DNA of 64,000 nucleotides from Bacteroidota bacterium (GTDB lineage: Bacteria > Bacteroidota > Bacteroidia > Bacteroidales > NBLH01), in the NCBI GenBank assembly GCA_025361565.1, contig JANYKN010000116.1:1-64000 (forward strand), written 5' to 3'. Both the position numbers and the translations under genes were made by a program. Positions 47,043 through 55,498 of this stretch are shown here, piece after piece (position 1 is the stretch's first letter; every line of letters starts with the position of its first letter). The notes under the pieces were generated by a model, which did not search any database, was not told the origin of the DNA, and worked only from the letters and a program-made list of their open reading frames with translations.

Positions 47043-48077
47043 ATGATAAGTATGAAATATTTGATAATAAATCTAATTTTTCTTTTTTTAGGATTGATTC
47101 AATCATATGGACAAACATTTATTAAATACGAAACACATGCCATCCAGGCAGGATATGTTCACATAACCCAAAAAATTGAAAATGTAGACGAAGGTATGTC
47201 TGGAGAGCAATGCTATTGGGATTTCAGTAAATTAAAGTGTGGTAATATTTCATTTTCCAAAATACAAGATGCCAATGAAAGCAGCGATTTTGGTTTTATG
47301 GAAAATGCAAATTTGGTTATTGGCGAACCCGGCAATCAGGCCTTTTATAAAGTGGATGAAAGTCAATTAGAATATCTTGGATATACTACAGAAAATGCAA
47401 TTATTACTTTAGATAAACCTATTATAAGGATGAAATATCCTTTTCAATATAAAGATAAATTTGATGGAACATTTTATGGCACAGGCATACATTACGGAAC
47501 CGTATATACCTCTATAACTGGTAATTACTCGATTGAAGCAGATTCAAAAGGAACGCTTCTTTTGCCAAATGGAGTGAGCATAAACGATGCTTTTAGAGTA
47601 AAATCAATTGAGTTTTTTAGCGAATCGAGCTGCAAAACAACCGAATGGACAATCACAAAATATCTTTGGTATACAATGGATTTTAGATATCCGGTTTTTT
47701 CGTTGGTTCATACCGAAATTAATGATGGTGAAAAAATTACAATCACAAATAATGGATATTATAACGAAGAAGCTATTACTTTAAGATCATCTCAAGTGAA
47801 TAAGTTAGTTACAGAAATGAGATTACGTGTTTTTCCAAATCCAACTCAAGACAAAGTTAATATCAATTATTTTATTCCCCAACAACAGAAAGTTACTATT
47901 GAAATATATAGTATTGCTGGCACAAAAGTGAAAGAAATTGTAAAAAATCAAGATCAGAAAGGTGAATATAAATATGAATTAAGTGCCATTGAATCAAACA
48001 TGCAGTCAGGAGCCTATCTTATTAATTTTACATTTGGCGAAAAGTCGTTGACACAGAGATTTATTCTTGATTATTAA
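47043..48077 (+). CDS. Secreted protein with type IX secretion sorting domain
   Basis: This 344-residue protein has a signal peptide (about 1-23, ending near Ser-Tyr-Gly-Gln). The central region (about 25-255) is unfamiliar beta-rich sequence. The C-terminal 75 residues form a type A T9SS domain: RVFPNPTQDKVNINYF, then VTIEIYSIAGTKVKEIV, GAYLINFTFGEKSLTQRF and a final basic/aromatic end. Such tails direct export and surface anchoring by the type IX system, so the organism should encode that system. No enzymatic domain is recognised. M4 (47052) is an equally good start. Confidence 0.8.
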   Translation: MISMKYLIINLIFLFLGLIQSYGQTFIKYETHAIQAGYVHITQKIENVDEGMSGEQCYWDFSKLKCGNISFSKIQDANESSDFGFMENANLVIGEPGNQAFYKVDESQLEYLGYTTENAIITLDKPIIRMKYPFQYKDKFDGTFYGTGIHYGTVYTSITGNYSIEADSKGTLLLPNGVSINDAFRVKSIEFFSESSCKTTEWTITKYLWYTMDFRYPVFSLVHTEINDGEKITITNNGYYNEEAITLRSSQVNKLVTEMRLRVFPNPTQDKVNINYFIPQQQKVTIEIYSIAGTKVKEIVKNQDQKGEYKYELSAIESNMQSGAYLINFTFGEKSLTQRFILDY

Positions 48078-48099
48078 ATCAAACTACCATTTAAAATAT

Positions 48100-48132
48100 A
48101 ATCCCAATCAGTGCTCACCGATTGGGATTTTT
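48100..48132. terminator. Terminator between convergent genes
   Basis: AATCCCAATC (48100-48109) pairs with GATTGGGATT (48120-48129), with a T-run following on the plus strand. It ends the T9SS-cargo gene (48077). On the minus strand only a weak U-tract follows for the NRAMP gene (ends 48187). Confidence 0.75.
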
Positions 48133-48186
48133 GATTTTACACTTATCATCACAAATATATCTGTAAATTTATGAATATTTCAAACA

Positions 48187-49431
48187 CTATTTCCCAAACA
48201 AAGGCAACAAAAGCAATACAACCGATAAAGAAACCAGAACTGCTATAGCGCCCCATCCTATTATATTATTCACCGGTTTGTTTACATATTTACCCATGAT
48301 TTTTTTATTGTTAACCAACAAAATCATGCAAATCAAAACAACTGGCAAAAGCATACCATTAATTACTTGCGACCATAGCGAAATAAGGATAAGTGGCGCA
48401 TTTGGAATTAAAATAAAAACAGCTGCAAGAACAAGTATACCGGTATAAAGCACATAAAATTCTTTGGCTTCGTCCCACTTTTTATCAATGCCTGCTTCAA
48501 ATCCAAAAGCTTCGCATACGTAAAATGCTGTTGCTAAAGGCAATATGGTGGCCGAAAAAACAGAAGCTATGAAAAGGCCAAAAGCAAAAACCTCCGAAGC
48601 CAGTGCACCGGCAAGTGGTTTCAAAGCCAAAGCTGCATCTTTTGCCTCATTGATTTGAATGCCATTTTCATGCAAGGTAGAAGCACAGGCAATCATTATA
48701 AAGAAAGCAACAACTATGGTGGCTACGCATCCTATAAAAATATCAATGAGCGAATATTTGTATTGATTCATTTTTAAACCTTTTTCAATAACTGACGATT
48801 GCATGTAAAACTGCATCCATGGAGCAATGGTTGTTCCTACTATACCTATAATCATTGCCAGGCTTTTTGTGTTTATTTCCAATTGAGGATGAACAATAGA
48901 ATGTCCTATCTCTCCCCAATGAGGTTTGCCCATCAATGCCGAAACCACATACATCAATAGCGAAACACTGAAAAGTATAAAAATTCTTTCGGCAATTTTG
49001 TAAGTTCCTTTAACAACCAAAAGCCAAACCAATATTCCCACAATAGGAACAGAAATGTATTTACTTACTCCAAATACTTCCATACTTCCTGCTACACCTG
49101 CAAATTCAGTTGTTGTGTTGCCAATATCGGCAATAAGCAAACCGATAAATATAAAAAAAGTGATTTTTACGCCAGCATTTTCACGGATAAGGTCTGCAAG
49201 GCCTTTTCCAGTTACAATTCCCATGCGTGCATTCATTTCCTGAATAACCAAAAGTACGATGAATGATGGAATTAGTGTCCAAATAAGATTATATCCATAA
49301 ACCGCACCTGCAACTGAGTAGGTTGTAATTCCTCCTGCATCATTATCAACACTTCCAGTTATAATTCCCGGCCCTAAAATAGCCAGAAATATGGCGAGCC
49401 GACGAAAAAAGGCTTTTTTATTTTTAAACAT
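48187..49431 (-). CDS. NRAMP-family divalent cation transporter with non-canonical site motifs
   Basis: This 414-residue protein has about 11 transmembrane helices and an NRAMP overall fold. TM1 reads GPGIITGSVDNDAGGITTYSVAGA where canonical Mn/Fe transporters have DPGN, so the metal-binding Asn is replaced by Gly. TM6 reads TTIAPWMQFY where they have a TIMPHNLY motif, so the sulphur ligand Met is replaced by Ala and the His by Trp. Loss of the Met favours hard ions such as Mg2+, as described for NRAMP-related magnesium transporters (family knowledge; assignment here is inference). The next upstream gene encodes an MgtE_N/CBS protein, 17 bases away, supporting magnesium. Confidence 0.85.
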   Translation of the reverse strand: MFKNKKAFFRRLAIFLAILGPGIITGSVDNDAGGITTYSVAGAVYGYNLIWTLIPSFIVLLVIQEMNARMGIVTGKGLADLIRENAGVKITFFIFIGLLIADIGNTTTEFAGVAGSMEVFGVSKYISVPIVGILVWLLVVKGTYKIAERIFILFSVSLLMYVVSALMGKPHWGEIGHSIVHPQLEINTKSLAMIIGIVGTTIAPWMQFYMQSSVIEKGLKMNQYKYSLIDIFIGCVATIVVAFFIMIACASTLHENGIQINEAKDAALALKPLAGALASEVFAFGLFIASVFSATILPLATAFYVCEAFGFEAGIDKKWDEAKEFYVLYTGILVLAAVFILIPNAPLILISLWSQVINGMLLPVVLICMILLVNNKKIMGKYVNKPVNNIIGWGAIAVLVSLSVVLLLLPLFGK

Positions 49432-49448
49432 AACAAATTCCTCCTCAC

Positions 49449-50717
49449 CTATTTATTCGTTCTTCGTTTGTTAATTAAATCTTCAATAACATCGTCAATA
49501 ACTACCATGCCTTGTAAAACATCATATTCATCTACAACTGGAATTCCAAGCATGTTATATTTTGAAACAATCTCTGCAATTTCATCAATCCGCTGGTAAT
49601 CGTATAGGTTCACCGGAGATGGTTTCATAATTTGATTGATCCTTGTTTCAGGCAGGGAAATTACGATATCCCTCAATGAAAAAGTAGCAATTAATTCATC
49701 TTTTTCAGTAGTAACAAAGAGATTATACAAACTTGCTGCTTCAGGTTTTTTGCCCCTAAGTTCTTGAAGTACTTCTTCAACGGTTTTATTTTCATTGAAT
49801 GACAATATATCAGTTGACATGATGCTTCCAACAGAGTTGTCGGGATAATCAAGTAATTCCCGAACTTCCTGCGAAGTGTCTTCTTCCATTTCGTTAAGTA
49901 GTAGTTCTGCTTTATCGTCTTCCAATGCATCAAGGATATCGGCTACTTCATCAGCGGGCATTTTATCTAAAACATCAGCGGCTTTTTCAATGGAAAGGCT
50001 TTCGAGGATTTGAAGTTGTGTATCAGGTTCTAATTCTTCTAGTACATCTGCGGCTTTTTCTTCATCAAGTGCCATAAATATTTCAGCACTCGCTTTTCTG
50101 TCCAAATCTTCAATAATGTCAGCCAAATCCGAAGGATGAAGCGTTTGAAGCTTTGAGTAACTTTTTGAAAGTTTAATGTTAAGGTTTGAGAAATCAATTG
50201 CTTCCACATCTTCCCAAAGTATAAATTTGGATGGAATGTTACTTCCAAAAAGTGACAATATGGATTTTAGTGGTTTTGCTATGCCAATTCTACGCAAAAG
50301 CCCTTCAATTCCAATGTCAACCGCTACTGCAAAAGTACCATTTGCAATTGAAGCCAGACGTACATCGTTTACACGAACAAGCTTACGTCCATTAATATCT
50401 ACAATCTGTTTATCAAGAATATTTTCAGCCAGATAAAGGTCATTATCAATATGATGAGAAGATAATTCTATTAATTTCTCGCAAAAAACCTTTATTTTAT
50501 GTTTTACCTTTTCAATACGTAAACATTCAATAGAATAAAATGCTATTTTCTTTTTGCATTTAATCTTAATTCCATTAACCAGCGGACGCCCTAAAGTATG
50601 ATTTGATGAATCGGAATCGACCAATAAATCCTTAATAATACCAATATAATTTCCATTGGTATCGAATACTTTTTTTCCGATTACTCTGCTTAAATAAAAT
50701 GTGGTGAATGATGTCAT
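49449..50717 (-). CDS. Soluble MgtE_N/CBS-domain protein with PRC-barrel start
   Basis: About 422 residues from the ATG at 50717, which has a perfect Shine-Dalgarno, AGGGAGG, 5 bases upstream. The frame also opens at a GTG at 50723, but that overlaps the Shine-Dalgarno. The layout is two PRC-barrel-like segments (about 5-160), an MgtE N-terminal helical superhelix (about 175-290, with LHPSDLADIIEDLD and LDKMPADEVADILDALEDD repeats) and a CBS pair (about 300-420). MgtE channels use these same cytosolic domains to close at high Mg2+, but the transmembrane channel is absent here. It probably gates the NRAMP transporter encoded 17 bases downstream. Confidence 0.88.
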   Translation of the reverse strand: MTSFTTFYLSRVIGKKVFDTNGNYIGIIKDLLVDSDSSNHTLGRPLVNGIKIKCKKKIAFYSIECLRIEKVKHKIKVFCEKLIELSSHHIDNDLYLAENILDKQIVDINGRKLVRVNDVRLASIANGTFAVAVDIGIEGLLRRIGIAKPLKSILSLFGSNIPSKFILWEDVEAIDFSNLNIKLSKSYSKLQTLHPSDLADIIEDLDRKASAEIFMALDEEKAADVLEELEPDTQLQILESLSIEKAADVLDKMPADEVADILDALEDDKAELLLNEMEEDTSQEVRELLDYPDNSVGSIMSTDILSFNENKTVEEVLQELRGKKPEAASLYNLFVTTEKDELIATFSLRDIVISLPETRINQIMKPSPVNLYDYQRIDEIAEIVSKYNMLGIPVVDEYDVLQGMVVIDDVIEDLINKRRTNK

Positions 50718-50852
50718 ATGCACCTCCCTAATTTATGATATAGAAAGGAGTGCACAAAAGAGCAACTGTCTTGCTATATCAGGTTAATAATTAATATACC
50801 CGCCGGCCCTTCGTCCATCTTTTTGAATGATTTGGTTTGCACCGCAAAAGTA
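50718..50852 (-). promoter_or_regulatory. Structured leader with uORF, anti-Shine-Dalgarno and promoter -7 box
   Basis: On the minus strand a TACTTTTG -7 box (50852-50845) would start transcription near 50838; the -33 element is weak. The leader then has a 14-codon ORF (50818-50774). Its stop TAG is inside the 5' arm of a stem GATATAG/CTATATC (50780-50774 with 50743-50737). A small hairpin AGCAA/TTGCT follows (50775-50771 with 50765-50761). The segment GTGCACTCCTT (50755-50745) can pair with AGGGAGGTGCAT (50729-50718), which contains the Shine-Dalgarno, with one bulged G. This could hide the ribosome site, either as a hairpin or a pseudoknot. It matches neither the M-box nor the yybP-ykoY consensus as I know them. 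Confidence 0.5.
50774..50818 (-). CDS. Candidate 14-residue leader peptide (uORF)
   Basis: The frame ATG GAC GAA GGG CCG GCG GGT ATA TTA ATT ATT AAC CTG ATA TAG encodes MDEGPAGILIINLI. The acidic-plus-proline start resembles peptides reported to destabilise ribosomes at low Mg2+ (for example MgtL of enterobacteria). The stop codon lies in the leader's main stem, so a ribosome there would alter the folding that controls the downstream Shine-Dalgarno. The ORF has no strong Shine-Dalgarno of its own, which is normal in Bacteroidota. Confidence 0.4.
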   Translation of the reverse strand: MDEGPAGILIINLI

Positions 50853-50944
50853 AGTTTTTTGTTTTATGAAAAAAATATTTTTCAATGTAAAATCCATTTT
50901 ATGGCAATTAATGTTCCGATTATTTCTTAATGGTTGATTATTTT

Positions 50945-51667
50945 TTAAAATCGATATGCAAAATAGATTTCATAATTATTATCATCAATATAAGGTACAA
51001 AAGAAACATGTTTTGAATTTTTAAATGGATTGAAATTTTTGAGTGGTTCAATATAATAAACTAAATCGGTAACTAAAATCCCAATTCCTGCGCCAACCAA
51101 AACATCCGAAAGCCAATGCTTGTTGTTTAACATCCTGAAGGTTCCTGTAGTTGCGGCAAAAGCATATCCGCTATAAGCCAAAACTTTTGAAGTTTGATTG
51201 AATTCATTAAACAAAACGGTTGCATTTGTAAATGCAAAAGATGTGTGACCTGATGGAAAAGAATTAGAGCCACCTTTAGGTCTTGTTTTTGATGTCGAAT
51301 ATTTTAGAATGTGCGTAATGCCGGATGTGATAAGATTTGAAATACACAAATATTTAGTTTGGTCGAACCAGTTATTTTTACTTTTTACACCTGCTATATC
51401 TGCAATATATATTTCGGCGATCGGAGCAAACGGAAGATAATTATCGATTCTACATTCATAAGTATTCCCAACTTTATTTCTCAGGTTTGCCTGAAAATCT
51501 TTTTCAAGTTGGCTTCCATTTATTATTGAACCCGAAATAATTAATGCAGTAGGAATAATTGCCGTTTTGATCATTCTTTTAGTAGTTATACTGTCTGAAC
51601 TCTGTGCATTTAACAAAGCTAAGTGGAATATAAAGAAGATTGATGCTGCTGTTTGCTTGATTTTCAT
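50945..51667 (-). CDS. PAP2-family membrane phosphatase
   Basis: This 240-residue protein has a signal peptide or first membrane segment (about 1-21) and then the acid-phosphatase superfamily motifs: KYSTSKTRPKG (near 122), SFPSGHTSFAF (near 135-145) and LNNKHWLSDVLVGAGIG (near 185-200). These provide Lys/Arg, Ser-Gly-His and His/Asp residues of the active site. Such enzymes dephosphorylate lipid phosphates (phosphatidic acid, undecaprenyl diphosphate, or lipid A) at the membrane outer face. The nearby lipid A deacylase makes lipid A modification possible but unproven. A short 150-base gap separates it from the TonB receptor gene upstream. Confidence 0.85.
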   Translation of the reverse strand: MKIKQTAASIFFIFHLALLNAQSSDSITTKRMIKTAIIPTALIISGSIINGSQLEKDFQANLRNKVGNTYECRIDNYLPFAPIAEIYIADIAGVKSKNNWFDQTKYLCISNLITSGITHILKYSTSKTRPKGGSNSFPSGHTSFAFTNATVLFNEFNQTSKVLAYSGYAFAATTGTFRMLNNKHWLSDVLVGAGIGILVTDLVYYIEPLKNFNPFKNSKHVSFVPYIDDNNYEIYFAYRF

Positions 51668-51823
51668 GTGAAAAGTATATTACAATTGTTCCTACGATTT
51701 CAAATTGAAAAAATTGATTTGGTTGATGCTTCGAATTGCAGGTAAGTCAGAATCTTCTTCAGCGATAACTGCAATTCGTCCAACAGAACAATTTAGGGGT
51801 CATAACTTAAATATTGACTGAAT

Positions 51824-54241
51824 TTATAACTGATTATCGAATTTAATTTGCTCATCTTTTTGCTTCTTGTTTTTTTTGCCAAAGTTATAGGTAAAACCAG
51901 CATAAATAATCCTTGGACTGCGCTTACGCATCAGTTTATCGTATAAAAAAGGTGTATCTAATTCAGATCTATATCTAAGGGTATTGAAAACATCTGAAAC
52001 AGTTATAATAATTGCCGCTTTCTTTTTCCACAAATCTTGTCGCAATCCCATGTTTACAACAAAAGTAGGAAGTTGTTTCCCTTGTGGTGTCAGCTTTTCT
52101 GAACTATAATTTGAATTGATCTGAAACATGGTAGATTTAGTAAAGTTGACATTGGCATTAAGGTTTAATGTCCAAACTATATTTGACTTTTTTTCGGTAT
52201 ATCCAAGATTCGAAGCATCAATTTGATTGTAGAATATATTTGAACTTAAGTTAAATGAAATCACTTTGGCAATTGTCGAAGACATAACCACTTCAAGCCC
52301 TGCAGAATTTGATATAGTTAAATTCTCGCGGGTTGTAAGCAGAACAGAATCGTTAATGTATCTTTTGATTTCGGTAATTCCATTATAAGTATACCTGTCA
52401 TAAATTGTTGTTAGAAATGTGGTATTGCTCTGTTTATACTGATAACCAAGTTCTACAGAATGTATATCCTCTGGTTTGAGATAAGGATTTCCTTCCCTCA
52501 GGTTATAAGGATCTTGGTATTCGGGGAAAGGATTTAATTCGTCACCTTCGGGCCTGTTGATTCGATGACTGTAATTTAGTTGAATTTCGTTCTTTTCACT
52601 CAAATTATAAGCCATATGCAAAGTTGGGTAAACCTTAAAATATTCTGTATGGATAGCTGTATTGTTTGTAATCAATTCCGATTTTACATAAGCCTGTTCT
52701 GCACGCAATCCAGCAAGAAACCCGAATTTGCCTATTTCGTGTTCAACAGAGCTATAAAGTGCATGGATATTTTCGTTATATTTAAAATGATTTGATATCC
52801 CGATGTCTTGCATCCACGCGTTATCAGCTGAATTAAATGTTTCACCATAAAAATTCAAATCGCTGTTCCTTGATTCAAAAACATATCCTGCTTCAAGTTT
52901 TGTATTTTCCGAGATTGGCTTTTTATATTCCAAGTAAAATTGGGTTTCATCTTCATTCTGCTTAATAAGTGTGTTATAAAATCCTGCTGGCTGCACTGGA
53001 ATAGTATAATCAGTTGAATAATGATTGTCTTCTTCTTCGTTTGAACGTGATTTGTTGAGTTCGATATTTAGCTCATGTTCTTCAGAAAAAATATGTTGAA
53101 ATGTTGCATTAAGTTCAATATCCTGTTCATATTCAGGATCTATCCGGTTACGTTCATATTGATCAGTAATTGAGTCATTTCCGTCATAAATTTTATAAGA
53201 GTTTAGCTCATTTCGAACAAAATTGCGATAGTTGTAATTTCCTGAAATCCCCAATGAATTATTTTCATTTATATTGTAATCGAAACCAACACGGGCAATG
53301 TGTGAAAATGGCTGAGAATGATCTGTAAGGATTTGATCGGTTTTGCTCAACACATTTGAAAAACTGTCTTTTCGCTGACGGAAATCGGTAGAATATCGAT
53401 AACGATAATCATGTCTGAAACTATAATTGGCAAAAAAATTGATTTTGCCGGGATTGTAATTTGTAATAATACTTGCATTATACCGGTTGTCAATACCGGC
53501 ATTGGCGGTAATTGATCCATTCAAACCCAGGCTTTTGTTTTTTTTCATCACAATATTGATGATTCCGGATGTGCCGTCTGGCTTATATTTGGCTGAAGGA
53601 TTTGTGATAACTTCAATCCGTTCAATCATATTGGCCGGAAGCTGCTGCAAAACCGCAGCCCGGTTAGCGCCCATAAGACTTGAAGGTTTTCCATTTATCA
53701 AAACCATTACATTTTCAGATCCACGCAGACTTACATTTCCTTCAATATCAACTTGTAATGATGGGATATTTTGCATCAGGTCGCTTACAGAACCCGTTGT
53801 TGACAATAAATCTTTTCCAACATTAAATACTTTACGGTCAATTGAATTGGTGAATGTGGATTTTTCACCGGTTATTTCAACTTCTTTTATCTCATTTGCT
53901 GTTGGTTCAATTAACAGTTCGCTAGCATCATAATTCTTGTTCTGTTGGCCAATTGTAAATGATTCCGTATTTTTTTTAGCATATCCCAAAAAACTGTAGC
54001 TAAGATAATATTCGCCATCTGCAATTTTTCCAAATTCAAACTTGCCTTTTATATCTGAAACTGTACCTTGAATAATGGAATCGTTGTTTTTTTCATGAAT
54101 GTTGACATTTGCAAATTCAATAGGCCGCTTGGTTGAATTTTCAATAATAGTTCCTGAAACGTTTCCTGAATTTTGGTTTTGCCCAATAATTAATAATGTT
54201 TTTATTCCAATAAAATATAGAAGAATGATAAATTTTTTCAT
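51824..54241 (-). CDS. TonB-dependent receptor with N-terminal carboxypeptidase-like domain
   Basis: This 805-residue protein has a signal peptide (about 1-20), a carboxypeptidase-regulatory-like domain (about 24-105, GNVSGTIIENSTKRPIEFANV) and a plug (about 120-225, SLRGSENVMVLINGKPSSLMG and ANMIERIEVITNPSAKYKPDGTSGIINI). An outer-membrane barrel of the OMP_b-brl_3 type follows, to a terminal aromatic strand (IIYAGFTYNFG) and a basic tail. This subtype, without SusD, is often linked to metal or peptide uptake, but the ligand is unknown. It is preceded by two small PepSY-like proteins that may belong to the same response. Confidence 0.9.
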   Translation of the reverse strand: MKKFIILLYFIGIKTLLIIGQNQNSGNVSGTIIENSTKRPIEFANVNIHEKNNDSIIQGTVSDIKGKFEFGKIADGEYYLSYSFLGYAKKNTESFTIGQQNKNYDASELLIEPTANEIKEVEITGEKSTFTNSIDRKVFNVGKDLLSTTGSVSDLMQNIPSLQVDIEGNVSLRGSENVMVLINGKPSSLMGANRAAVLQQLPANMIERIEVITNPSAKYKPDGTSGIINIVMKKNKSLGLNGSITANAGIDNRYNASIITNYNPGKINFFANYSFRHDYRYRYSTDFRQRKDSFSNVLSKTDQILTDHSQPFSHIARVGFDYNINENNSLGISGNYNYRNFVRNELNSYKIYDGNDSITDQYERNRIDPEYEQDIELNATFQHIFSEEHELNIELNKSRSNEEEDNHYSTDYTIPVQPAGFYNTLIKQNEDETQFYLEYKKPISENTKLEAGYVFESRNSDLNFYGETFNSADNAWMQDIGISNHFKYNENIHALYSSVEHEIGKFGFLAGLRAEQAYVKSELITNNTAIHTEYFKVYPTLHMAYNLSEKNEIQLNYSHRINRPEGDELNPFPEYQDPYNLREGNPYLKPEDIHSVELGYQYKQSNTTFLTTIYDRYTYNGITEIKRYINDSVLLTTRENLTISNSAGLEVVMSSTIAKVISFNLSSNIFYNQIDASNLGYTEKKSNIVWTLNLNANVNFTKSTMFQINSNYSSEKLTPQGKQLPTFVVNMGLRQDLWKKKAAIIITVSDVFNTLRYRSELDTPFLYDKLMRKRSPRIIYAGFTYNFGKKNKKQKDEQIKFDNQL

Positions 54242-54319
54242 AGAAATTTTTAGATAGAGATATCTGCATTTATTATTAAATTTGATAAATAAGTTCTGAT
54301 TGAAATGATATTAAAGGGT

Positions 54320-54814
54320 TTAATTTATTTCGGGCGACGAATTCGATTCATCATCTTTATTATCTTCTTCAATTCCATTTCCATTTTCTCTTTTTAAAAT
54401 TTTGCCGCCGATATCGAGAGTTACTTTCAATTTTTCTCCATCTTTTTTAAGTCCAATTTTATACACTTTTGCATTGGCGGTTTCTGAAAAAAGAGATTCA
54501 ATAATCTTGTAGCCAGCAAATTCCTTCGATAAAGTTGCTTTTATATTTGAGGGAATCTCCTTTCTATCAATTTCATGTTCAGTTTTAATCCAAATACCTT
54601 TGACATCAAAGAGTACTGAATATTCATTCCCATTTTTTCTAAATTCAGCTTCCCATACTTGCAAGTTTTCATTATCCCAAATTACTTTTTTAATATTTGG
54701 AAATTTTTGCTTGAAAGTCTTTCTAACACTTGTTGGCACTGGTTTAACTTTTTGTCCACAAACATCTGAATGAATGAACAATAAGATTACTGCGATTATA
54801 AATAAGTTTTTCAT
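54320..54814 (-). CDS. Secreted PepSY-like protein (paralogue A)
   Basis: This 164-residue periplasmic protein has a signal peptide (about 1-20) and two PepSY-like halves with the recurring pattern VPTSVRKTFKQKFPNIKKVIWDNEN, W-AEFRKNGNEYSVLFDVKG and KVYKIGLKKDGEKLKVTLDIGGKIL. The DUF2874/PepSY_like family has an unknown, possibly inhibitory or binding, role. It has an acidic tail. It is about as long as its neighbour at 54965-55429 and clearly related to it, so the pair arose by tandem duplication. A terminator lies between the two genes, so this one needs its own promoter or read-through. Confidence 0.85.
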   Translation of the reverse strand: MKNLFIIAVILLFIHSDVCGQKVKPVPTSVRKTFKQKFPNIKKVIWDNENLQVWEAEFRKNGNEYSVLFDVKGIWIKTEHEIDRKEIPSNIKATLSKEFAGYKIIESLFSETANAKVYKIGLKKDGEKLKVTLDIGGKILKRENGNGIEEDNKDDESNSSPEIN

Positions 54815-54921
54815 TCTTACACGTTTTAAATGAATAATAAATGAAAATAGAAGATGATTAAAAAAAAAGTTTTAGATCATTTTAATGATTATAAATAAAC
54901 GTGTTCATGTTAAAACTTAAT

Positions 54922-54949
54922 ATAAAAAGGCTTGAACCTTCCAAGCCTT
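54922..54949 (-). terminator. Intrinsic terminator after the second PepSY-like gene
   Basis: On the minus strand AAGGCTTG (54949-54942) pairs with CAAGCCTT (54934-54927) and is followed by a T-run (TTTTATA). It begins 15 bases beyond the stop at 54965. Confidence 0.75.
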
Positions 54950-54964
54950 CATTTCATTTGATGT

Positions 54965-55429
54965 TTAATCCTTATCGTCTTCATCTCCTTCTTTGCCTTG
55001 CTCCTGCTTCAATACTTTTCCATTGATATCAATGCTGACTTCGACTTTTTTGCCATCTTTTTTAATTTCAAATTCATAAACTTTTCCATCTGTAGTTTCA
55101 GAAATTGCGGATTCAGAGATTTTGCATCCCGCAAATTCTTTGAATAAGGTTGAATTTACAACTTCTGGAATATCAGTTAAACTGATTTCATATTCGGTTT
55201 CCTTCCACAACCCATTTTCATCAAAATTGGCTGAATATTCTTTATTGTCCATCTTAAATTCAGCTTCCCATTCTTTGTCATTTTCTTTACTCCATACAAC
55301 TTTTGTGGCTTTTGGAAATTTTTGTGCAAAAGCTGTCTTGATATTAGCAGGAACATTTTTATCTGTTTGTCCAATAGCATTTAAGCTAAAAAATGCCGCG
55401 ATTGTAATTACCATTAATAAGTTTTTCAT
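54965..55429 (-). CDS. Secreted PepSY-like protein (paralogue B)
   Basis: This 154-residue protein has a signal peptide (about 1-20, MKNLLMVITIAAFFSLNAIG) and the same two PepSY-like repeats as its neighbour: NVPANIKTAFAQKFPKATKVVW, WEAEFKMDNKEYSANFDENG and KVYEFEIKKDGKKVEVSIDINGKVL. It ends in a Glu/Asp-rich tail. It lies 70 bases after the lipid A deacylase gene on the same strand, so it may be the last gene of the RND/deacylase operon. Its role is unknown; periplasmic interaction with an envelope enzyme is a guess. Confidence 0.85.
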   Translation of the reverse strand: MKNLLMVITIAAFFSLNAIGQTDKNVPANIKTAFAQKFPKATKVVWSKENDKEWEAEFKMDNKEYSANFDENGLWKETEYEISLTDIPEVVNSTLFKEFAGCKISESAISETTDGKVYEFEIKKDGKKVEVSIDINGKVLKQEQGKEGDEDDKD

Positions 55430-55498
55430 ATTTTACTGTTTAAAGTTAATAATAAGGTAAAATTAAAAGGTGATTCTAATGAAATTCTAAAGTTGAAA

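Noticed and set aside
50718-50852. Known metal riboswitch (M-box or yybP-ykoY)
   Set aside because: The conserved cores of these classes are not visible; the structure seen is short and centred on a uORF and an SD/anti-SD pair.
53487-53933. 148-codon open frame on the plus strand
   Set aside because: Antisense within the TonB receptor gene; composition is that of a reverse-complement shadow.
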